64,000 nucleotides of DNA, from the NCBI GenBank assembly GCA_030760725.1, contig JASWHV010000004.1, forward strand, positions 55,519,136 to 55,583,135, read 5' to 3'. The position numbers were made by a program, and so were the translations under genes. The DNA is from Neostapfia colusana. Lineage: Eukaryota > Streptophyta > Magnoliopsida > Poales > Poaceae. Position 1 is the first letter of the stretch. Each line of letters opens with the position of its first letter. Shown in pieces: positions 55,656-64,000 of the stretch. The notes under the pieces were generated by a model. It was not told the DNA's origin, did not search any database, and saw only the letters and a list, made by a program, of their open reading frames with translations.

Positions 55656-58628
55656 CAAGCGGAGCTATAGCACCCAGGCCCCAAAGTCCTGCTTCCCTTA
55701 CTCTCCGCTCGGTCTCATTTTTCTTGCCATGTGTTTCATTTGCTATCTTTACCCGAGCGATGTGCCTCTAGCCTATTCTCGCGAGTAGTTCCAACTACTC
55801 GACTTGTACCGAATCCTACTCTATCTTAGCATTGCATTGGCTAACGAGGTTTCCATTCCTAATCCCAACCCATGGTTTTCTTGGCTATGCATTTGGGTTT
55901 CAAACAAGACTCTAATGCAAGAGATAAATGGTACTCAAAGGAAGTGCTCAAAACAATAAAAATTTGTAAAGAGGTTAATGCAAACCGGAGCTTGCCTTGC
56001 TTCTCTTGGTCGTAGTCTAGCTGCTCTTCTGGAGTGACGAAGTCTAAGACTTCAGGCTCCTCCTCAACCTTAGCGACTACATGAGGTAACAAGTATATGT
56101 ATCAATTTAAATGCATTTGAATTGAATTTAAACTTGTGAAGACTATAAGTCCCACTATACAGACTAAATGACTCTGAAATTTTTACTGTGGTTTTTTTAC
56201 AACCTAAACAGAGACTTGGCCAAGTTTTACTTGCATCGAAGCTCATTTGAGCCCTCCGCAAATAATTATGTACTTGACCTTAATTGGAGCTCTTAGGGTT
56301 TTCTAGGAATTTTCATGGAGCAAGCCATGACTTTCTGAAAACTAGATTTTCAGAGGGTTCTAATGGAGTTGGTCTCACTTATTTTGAAGGTTTCTAGCTA
56401 AAGATATGAGCTAAACAATTTCAGAGAAATTCTGAAAATGTTTCCGGACATTTTCTATTTTCTCTGGAACAGTTTTATTAATCACACCATTAGGTGGATC
56501 AAATGAGCTCAAATGGATCTGAAAATTGTATGGCAGTTCAGGAATATTTTGGTGAACATCCTAGCAAAATTTCAGAATTTTCCTCCAAAGGATTCTCCAG
56601 TTAAAATTCTAAGAATTTTAAACTTTGAAGAATTAATTCTGGACAATTAAAGATTTTCATGAAGCGAAACTTGATTTGCTGGAAAGTACTCAGAGAGCTG
56701 AATCCAACGAAATTTGGTTCACTTGATTTGGAGTTTCCTAGCCAAAGTTATGTGGATTTGAAATTTGAACAAAAAAATCTGAAAATCGGGAAAAGTTCAA
56801 ACTGCTGCGCGTGGGACCTGGGGCTATGTGTCAACTTCTCAGCGGTCGACAAACGGGCAACAGTATCTTTCGCGCGCAGCCGCACCGGATCCGTGACACA
56901 GCGAATCCTGGTTTTAAAATATCTGCCGCTGACGCGTGGGACTGGGGGCTTCGTCTACCTCCCGCCTCCCCTGCTCGGCCGCCGCGACACCTCGCCGGAG
57001 AGCTCGCCGGTGGCCTCTGTGGTGCACCAAACTCCATGATTCTGGCCGCCTCTGCCTAAATCCACCCGGGGAATAAGATGCTGGGCTCAGCTTGTCATGA
57101 AAATCAACGGCACATGGTCGGCGATGAGCGGCAGCTTCGGAGGAACTTCGGCCGTGTCGGCCGATCTTCCTAGCGCCCCAACCGACCGCGCAATAGGCCG
57201 GAAAGGATCAGTGGTCCCTAAGGAAGCTCGGCATGGGCTCGGAACAGCTCGGGAGAGGTCCGAAGTAGGCTCTCACCATGCACCCGATGCTTCCCGCATG
57301 ATCCACCGTCGGTAAGCTTTGAAATATGTCGTGTACAGAGGTCCTCATGCTATAGGTTGTGAAAGAAACTTGTGCGCCACTAAGTCTAGTGGGTGTAGGA
57401 ACAGATTGAGACTCTCTAAACCTTTCTGGAGTGTGAATTCGGCGTAGCCGCACCCGAAGGTCGGTCTGCACCGAGTGAAAGGAAAAACTGAAATTAGTCG
57501 CCAGCGATCAAGCACTTGGGCTGTGGCTCGGGGGTGAGCAGCACCAGTCCCTAACGCGTCCAGGGACGCCTCAGCTTGGGCGTAATACCCTCCCGTTTTG
57601 GCTGTCCACAGGAGCCCGAGGTGCGGCGGACATTGGTCCCCAAAAGGAACTCTTGGCATGGCCGAGATCGTCCGAGTTCAACCAATTTCCAGCGATGAGG
57701 AAGGGGAAAGAGATCCCCTCTTACCATTTTACAGCTCGGAGGGAGTGAAGAGGCGGTGATCACTGATCCTCTGATCAACTCCGAGCGAGCGGCAGAGAGG
57801 CGATGTTTTTCTTGCGCGAGAGCGAAGAAACAATGGATAACGCCTTGGTTTGGCTCAGATGCGGGGATAGGAGGGAGGGTGAGGCGGTTCAGTGGTCGGG
57901 AGCGGCAACCAGCTGCTGTCCCGACTGCTCCTCGCTGTGGCGGTAGCCCAAGCCGGCGCAAGAAACCGGTCTGAGTCCCTCAGTCGGTTGCTTTTGCTTC
58001 AGTGGCTGACATGTGGGTCCCACCCAGGGTTTTAACCTCTAAAATTAACTTTTCTCGACTGCTCTAAATAATAGAGCCCAAATTAACCTCAGGCATTTGA
58101 ATTATCTACCCCTGTACCATTTGAATGGGATAGAATAAAATAGGTTTGTGTTTGACTAAATTTCAGCACATATGCAGTTTGAAATTCAAATAATGTTTGA
58201 ATTTGCTAAACTTAGCTCATGTCAAGATCAACTCCAAAAGGAGTGAAAATTGGTGTGTGATCTCAAAAAAATGTGCTGAGTAAGAATATGCCTCCCACTT
58301 TTAAATTCATGGGATGGAGGTAGTTTGAATTTGAATTTGAGTTCAAACCACCCTCTTTCTAGTTATAACCAAAAAGACCTCAAAAGGTTTTGGACTTGGG
58401 TGAATTTTGGCATGAGCCTTTCTAGCATGGTGTTGGAGTTTTTCATATGCTCAGCCCCTAGATGATGCATGTGGGAAATGCCACTTTTGCATTTCGTGAG
58501 TTTATTCTCTAATGAGCATGTTGATGGTGGTTACTTGCTCTTCAAATGTGTTCATCAAGTTTCTTCAAAGGAAGGTTGTGTGTGGTGATGAACACTTTGA
58601 ATATGTGCCAAAAACTTAGGCTCTTACA
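55656..58628 (-). repeat. 3' LTR of element E, truncated
   Basis: On the minus strand it opens TGTAAGAGCC at 58628 and is homologous to LTR D 3' down to CTCCGCTTG at 55656, where it ends abruptly. The arms differ throughout, most strongly in the GC-rich part (56830-58020 against 53270-54490). Confidence 0.88.
55996..56076 (-). other. 81-bp exon-like block in the LTR, copy 5
   Basis: Minus strand, preceded by CATGTAG and followed by GCAAGC. Open, reading VAKVEEEPEVLDFVTPEEQ and LDYDQEKQ; an in-frame ATG lies at 56092. Confidence 0.4.
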
Positions 58629-58643
58629 TTTCCTCCCTCCTTA
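58629..58643 (-). promoter_or_regulatory. Polypurine tract of element E
   Basis: Minus-strand TTTTAAGGAGGGAGGAAA-like run next to the LTR. One G is changed to A compared with elements A and D. Confidence 0.88.
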
Positions 58644-58698
58644 AAAGAATCTCGTCCCGAGATTATAAGGTGAAAATGAGAGAGAGGACGGTGGAAAA

Positions 58699-61600
58699 TT
58701 ACCGTATATGCGACGTGAAAAAGTCGGAGTAGTTAGCGCGAAGAAATCCTTCGCTCTCCCATGTCGCTTCATCCATGGAGTGATTATTCCATAGAACCTT
58801 ATAGAACCACAGCGTAAGGTTGCGTGTGGTTCGGGCCTTTTCATCAATAATCTGAACCGGTTCCTCCCGATACGTGAGATCCGGTTTCAGTTCTTCTATT
58901 TCCTCCAGCTGAATGGTAGTTGATAGCTTAAGACACTTCCTCAGCTGGGAAATGTGAAAGACGTCGTGCACACCGGAAAGTGCTTCTGGTAATTTCAGCC
59001 GGTATCCTACCGATCCACATCTTTCGGTAATCTGAAATGGACCGATGAATCGGGGTGCCAACTTTCCCCTCACCCCGAATCTGTTTACGCCCTTCATTGG
59101 AGACACACGTAGATATACGTGTTCCCGACTTCGAATTGTAGTGGGCGTCTTCTCCGATCCGCATATTGTTTCTGTGGGGATTGAGCGGCTTTTAGGTTTG
59201 CTTGAATCAGCCGAACCTTTTCCTCCGCGTTGTTAACAAGATCAATCCCGAAGGTAACCCTTTCGCCAGACTCACACCAATTCAGTAGTGTGCGGCATTT
59301 TCTCCCGTATAGTGTCTCGTAAGGCGCCATCTTGATGCTTGCTTGGTACCCATTGGTGTACGAGAACTCGGCCAACGGCAAGTGATCATCCCAATTCTTG
59401 CCGTGGTTGATAGTGCAAGCTCGTAGCATATCTTCTAAGATTTGGTTTACCCGCTCAGTTGCCCATTCGTCTGCGGGTGGTATGCTGAACTACGGATCAA
59501 CTTCGTCCCCAACACAGCGTGCAGCTGCTATCAAAAACGGGACACAAATAAAGTGCCACGATCTGATATGATGGTACGGGGTATGCCGTACAAGCATAGG
59601 ATCCGTGAGATGTACAGTTCAGCGTACTTCTTGGCATTGTGGTTGGTGTTGACCGAGACGAAATTGGCAACTTTGATGAGCTGGTCGACGATCACTCACA
59701 CAGAATCATGTTTCTGAAAGGTGGTGGGTAAACCTACGATGAAGTCCATGCTCACATCTTCCCACTTCCAGGCAGGAACGCCCAGTGGTTGTAGCAGTCC
59801 CGGTTTCCGCATATGATCTGCCTTCACTCTTTGACATGTATCACACTTGGACACGTACTTTGCGATCTCCCGCTTCATCCGTGTCCACCAAAACTTGCTT
59901 CTGAGTTCTTGATACATTTTGTTGCTGCTGTGGTGATAGAAAACTTTGAGAAGTGAGCCTCATCAAAGATTTTCTTTTGTAATTCTGGGTTACGGGGTAC
60001 GATGATCCGGTACTTGAACCATAGGACGCCATCTCCGTCCTTCCGGAAACATTTCAGCTCCCCACTGTCTATACGTCTCCGCAAATGCGACATGCCCTTG
60101 TCATGTTTCTGAGCAGCCGCTATCTCTTCACGTATGGTGGGGACCAAAACCGGTGCTGATATTAGGTGCTTGACTAAAGCCTTGAATGCTGCTTCACATG
60201 CTGGACTCCAAACATATTTGGTAGCCTTCTTCAGCAGCTCCGTCGTAGGCTTGGCAATCTTCGAGAAGTTTGGAATGAACCTCTGATAATATCCCGCGAG
60301 TCCGAGGAAACTCCGTACCTCGTGAACAGTTCTCGGGGACTTCCAATTAAGCACTTGTGTGATCTTACTCGGGTCTACAGAGATACCCTCCGCTGAGATG
60401 ATATGCCCGAGAAAAGGCACTTGCGATATCCAAAACTCGCACTTGCTAAATTTCGCGTATAGCTTGTGATCCCGCAACCGTTGCAAGACTATATGCAGAT
60501 GTTTCTTGTGTTCTTCCTCCGACTTGGAATATACCAATATGTCGTCGATGAAGACCACGACAAACTTATCCAGCTCCGGCATGAATATCGAGTTCATCAA
60601 ATACATGAAGTGAGCTGGAGCATTGGTGAGGACAAAGGACATGACCAGGTACTCATAAAGTCCGTACCTCATCGAGAAAGCAGTCTTCGGAATATCCCCA
60701 GCCCGTATTTTAGTCTGATGGTACCCGGATCTTAAGTCCATCTTGGAGAAGATCTTTGCTTCGACCAACTGATCAAACAACATGTCGATCCGTGGAAACG
60801 GGTACTTGTTCTTGATGGTTACGGCATTTAGTGGACGATAGTCCACACAGAGTCGCAACGTCTTGTCTTTCTTTTTCACAAATAATGCCGAACAGCCCCA
60901 TGGCTAGGAGCTTGGCCTAATAAAACCCTTCTCCAGCAGGTCCGTTAGTTGAGTCTTCAGTTCAGCCAATTCTTTGGGCGCCATCTTGTACGACCTTCGG
61001 GATATTGGCATGGTTCCCGGTGCAAGTTCAATCTTGAACTCCACCACTCTGTCGGGCGGCATCCCCGGTAAATCATCCGGGAACACGTCAGGGAACTCTC
61101 GGACCACTGGAATATCTTCCAGTCTGATGGTTGTGGATTGATAGACACTTGGAAGTTTTATTTCTGGACTGTCCACAAATAAGGAGTGAGATCCGTGCAC
61201 TTCTGAGTTCAAGTGCACGATTCGAAGGACGGTGTCTAAAACAGCACCGTGGCTGGTTAACCACGACATCCCTAAGATGACATCGACCTTCTGTCCCTCT
61301 AGAACTATGAGAGACGTAGGGTACACTCTACCCGCTAAGCATAATCGTGCTTTGGAAACCATTACGCTTGCTGAAATCTTCCCACCCGATGAACAAATCA
61401 AATATGGACTATCGGTGGGTAGTATTTGCAAGCTGTGTTTAGCAATGGAAGCTTGGTTAATAAAATTGTGCGTGGCGCCTGAATCAAATATTACTATGGC
61501 GGGATGCTGGTGGAGTTGGAACATACCCGCAAGGATTGGCTCACCCTCCGGCACGTCCTCTATGGCAAGTTGGTGGACGGTGCCGGGCCTAGGGTTTGCC

Positions 61601-62787
61601 TGCCGCGCATTAGTAGGGTTCCGGGGCTGATTCTTCCCCGGAAGTTGCGGTGCAACTCCGCCACCTTGCCTCTCCGGACAACTGCTGGCGAAGTGTCCTA
61701 GACGACCACTTTTGTGACATGTGGCTGCTGCTTATCCCACGCTTGTGGGACGAAAGCCCGGCATGCGCTGCTGTGGTGCATACGCACGCGGCATCGCCCG
61801 CTGCTGCTGTTGTTGTTGCGGAGATGGTGCTGGCAGTGCCGGCCGGAATGCCGTTGGAGAATAGGGCCGACTGCGGAATGGCATCAACCGCGGTGGTGGC
61901 TGCCAGTGTGGACCTGATGGTGGGCGATTCACCATCCCATATTTCTGAGAAGGACCCCCTCCTTCTCCGCTGCTTTACGGCACGCTTCGCTTCCTTTCCG
62001 CCGCCGCTAACTCCTTGCCGGAGTCCTCCTGAACAATCGCAGCATCAATTATATTGTTGAGGCTGCCGCGATTGAACATCGCCAGCTTGTCCTTCAGGAG
62101 CGGGCTAAGCCCCTGGTAGAAATGATCCCGCCGCTTCTCGTCGGTATCGGCATGATACAAGGCGTAGAGCGCGAGATCGTTGAACGCACTGGAGTATTCT
62201 AGCGCGTTCTGGCTCCCTTGCTGCAGGGGTAAGAACTCCTGCGTCTTCCTCTTCATGAGACCCGGCGGTATGTGATAGGCCTTGAAGGCCGTCAAGAATT
62301 CCGCCCAGGTCATAACTCGCTCGGTGGGCTGCGAAGCACAGTAACTCGCCCACCACGCGCTCGCGGATCCCTGGAGCTGTTGGACCGCAAACTGAGTCTT
62401 GCGCTGCTCACTGACTTGGAGCAGCCCGAACTTCATCTCCATCGTGCGGAGCCAGTTGTCCGCATTGAGGGGTTCATCCTCCCTTGAGAATACCGGGGGA
62501 TGAGTATCTAGAAAGTCGGAGTAGGAGCTCTGTTGACGCTCCTCACGATCTTGACGCCTCTGTGGTCGAGACGTATTCGCAATGAGGGTTTGCAGCAACT
62601 CCGTGTGCTGCTGATGAGAGCCCTCCATCGCTGCCACAATGTCAGCCAAAGTAACTGTTGGCGGTGGCGGTTGTTGCTGTTGCTGCTGCGGCTGTTGCTG
62701 TCCCGAGGAGTCCTTGGGAGGTTGTTGGGAGGTCTCTCCCCCCTGACTGGAACCCCCAACGTCCGGGTTGGCACGAGTACGAGTCAT
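58699..62787 (-). pseudogene. gag-pol of element E, RNase H deleted
   Basis: Start ATG 62787 (MTRTRANPDVGGSSQGG). Gag has a Gln-rich stretch and LQGSASAWWASYC. The knuckle reads CHKSGRLGHFASSC, so its second Cys is Ser. The protease is FDSGATHNFIN (about 61490). RT has LRLCVDYRPLNAVTI and FIDDILVYSK (about 60550). After SAPVL the frame jumps in phase to PTIREEIAAAQKHD, a loss of about 465 bp that removes RNase H. Integrase has CDTCQRVKADH, DFIVGLPTTF and FSYTNGYQASIKMAPYE. The chromodomain-like tail has LWNNHSMDEATWES and ends at the TAA at 58699. Breaks: TAA 61975, TAA 61732, TAG 60904, a frameshift near 59935, TGA 59696. Confidence 0.9.
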
Positions 62788-63058
62788 TCTGAAATTCAAA
62801 ACAGCAGCGATCAGCACATGTCATACTTGAAATTCCATATGAAACAGTAGGTATTGAAGTGACGTATGAATCATTTGCACAACATTCACATATATTGATA
62901 AAGCATAACTTTATACAAGATACATCATTCTCGGTCTCCGAGAAGTCGTGCTCATGTCGTCACTACCTATACATATGCTCCTGTTTATACGACATGTCGC
63001 CGATTACAAAAGTTTGGGTTACATTACCCTAGCTGCCCTACTTGGCAACAGTAACCCC
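62788..63058 (-). other. ORF0-gag spacer of element E
   Basis: Homologous to 17905-18177. The acceptor-like TGTTTTGAATTTCAG stands one base before the gag ATG. Confidence 0.55.
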
Positions 63059-64000
63059 CTACTCGGAGTAGAACTCAACCTCCTGCGGGTCGTCTTCCTG
63101 CTGGTGGCTCTGGGTCTACAACCTCCTCTTCCGGCTCGGGTTCTCCCATTGCCGGAAGACCAAAGACCACGGGTACGGCGCCTACCACCGGTATGCCCAT
63201 TACCGGAGGTACGAGGTCCTGCAACGCGTGCACCTCGTCCATGGCCTAGTTGTAGTCCTCTTCCCAGCCTTGACCCTCCTCAATAGCGTCGTCTCGCTCT
63301 TGAGTAAGGACCTCGTTCTGCTGGGTCAGAACCTGCAGCTGTTGTTGCAAAGCCGTGATGTCGACACGGCTTTTCCTCTTCGCCTTCTTCAGACGATGCA
63401 ACTGATTATGTTGTTTGTTCAGTCGCTTGATCATCGGAAGGAGCACATTGCGGAGTGCGCTGTGAGCACTCTCAAAATGGTCTCCACGGCTGTTGCTCTC
63501 CTTGAGTTTCATGGCGAGACACTCCGTATGAACAGCTTGGCTGTCCATATTGGCCTTTCCCGCTCTTATCTGGAGACTGAGGTTCGCCTCCACGGGGTTG
63601 TACCTTGGACAACCCGGATCGGTTGCCTCCATATACCTCCCTTCCCACACGTGATTAGCCCGTCCCTCCACCAGAACGAGTGCGTATGGAGTGCCCTCCA
63701 TAGCTCTCACGTGCAGTTGGCAGAAACGCGACATGGTGTCGCGGGCTGCCACTTGCCACATTCCCTCCAGTTGTCTACCTCTCACCGTGACGGTGAACGG
63801 CGCCCAACCGGGTGGCATAGGCCCTGCAGGAACTTCGACATGGATCGTCCATGTCTTGTTCCCCTCCTCGCCCTCTTTTTTGGCGAAGTACTGTGGCATC
63901 TTGCTGTACCCGAAATATTGAAGCATTTACCTCAATGCTTCCGGATAACCGCTGCGGTGAGAACAGTGGGACACCACCAACCCGTTCTCCAACTGTTTAT
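63059..64000 (-). pseudogene. ORF0 of element E, cut by the window edge
   Basis: Runs from the TAG at 63059-63061 (acidic tail, FYSE) upstream past 64000. The coiled coil (ALQQQLQVLTQQNEVLTQER) and the N-terminal domain (WTIHVEVPAGPMPPGWAPFT, FCQLHVRAMEGTPYALVLVE) are clear. Stops at 63246-63248 (CAG to TAG) and 63927-63929 (CAA to TAA). The start codon would fall about 15 bases beyond the window. Confidence 0.75.

Larger units (their letters stand above)
55656..64000 (-). mobile_element. Ty3-gypsy element E (minus strand), continues past the window
   Basis: Truncated 3' LTR, polypurine tract (58629-58643), gag-pol, spacer, and ORF0 up to the window end; leader, primer site and 5' LTR lie outside. 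Same subfamily as D. Its gag, protease, RT and first part of integrase share one frame with only three stops, but RNase H is removed by an in-frame deletion near 60142. Confidence 0.87.

Noticed and set aside
46826..64000. That the large inverted repeat is merely an assembly fold-back artefact
   Set aside because: The arms differ by many substitutions and by a 465-bp deletion, which a fold-back read would not show. Long-read confirmation is still worthwhile.
1..64000. CRISPR arrays, rRNA genes, bacterial-type operons or promoters
   Set aside because: No regularly spaced short repeats and no rRNA sequence. Codon content and elements are plant nuclear.

Overview
The window is a nest of transposable elements from a large plant genome, almost certainly a grass. 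The evidence is the families present: RIRE3/Tekay-like Ty3-gypsy elements with ~4 kb LTRs and an extra ORF before gag, a CRM-like gypsy element, a Sirevirus-like Ty1-copia element, and plant L1-type LINEs. I found no host gene, rRNA, tRNA or CRISPR array that I can support. Species cannot be told from sequence alone.

Layout. 1-987: 3' end of a Ty1-copia element (pol tail, polypurine tract, 3' LTR). 988-1518: unassigned, possibly old host sequence. 1519-6404: a minus-strand LINE, split by a second, 5'-truncated minus-strand LINE (about 4466-5536). 6405-26699: gypsy element A (plus strand). Its 5' LTR has lost its end and primer site, and its ORF0 is split by a complete CRM-like gypsy element B (9941-17428, target duplication GATTG). 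The LTR at 22787-26699 has a polypurine tract on its left and a primer-binding site on its right, so it is also the 5' LTR of a second copy, C (internal region to 29481). 29482-31548: two LTR fragments of other families (F plus, G minus). 31549-55651: gypsy element D (plus strand). A complete minus-strand Sirevirus-like copia element (31881-41579, target duplication GAATT) lies inside its 5' LTR. 55656-64000: gypsy element E of the same family on the minus strand, joined tail to tail with D through truncated 3' LTRs. D and E form an inverted repeat with arms of more than 8 kb.

How the genes work together. The gypsy elements A, D and E share one plan: LTR, initiator-Met-tRNA primer site, leader, ORF0 (coiled coil, acidic C-terminus, unknown function), gag with a CCHC knuckle, protease, reverse transcriptase, RNase H, integrase, chromodomain-like tail, polypurine tract, LTR. 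C shows only the LTR, primer site, leader and ORF0. Every gag-pol in the window is broken by stops or frameshifts. The nested copia element is the least damaged. Many stops are C-to-T or G-to-A changes relative to sister copies, as expected for methylated, silenced DNA.

The most interesting signals are the D/E inverted repeat, the ORF0 gene with an 81-bp exon-like block conserved in the LTRs, the LTR shared by A and C, and the pol frame of B that runs through the polypurine tract into the LTR. Family names and roles rest on recognised protein motifs; no database was searched.
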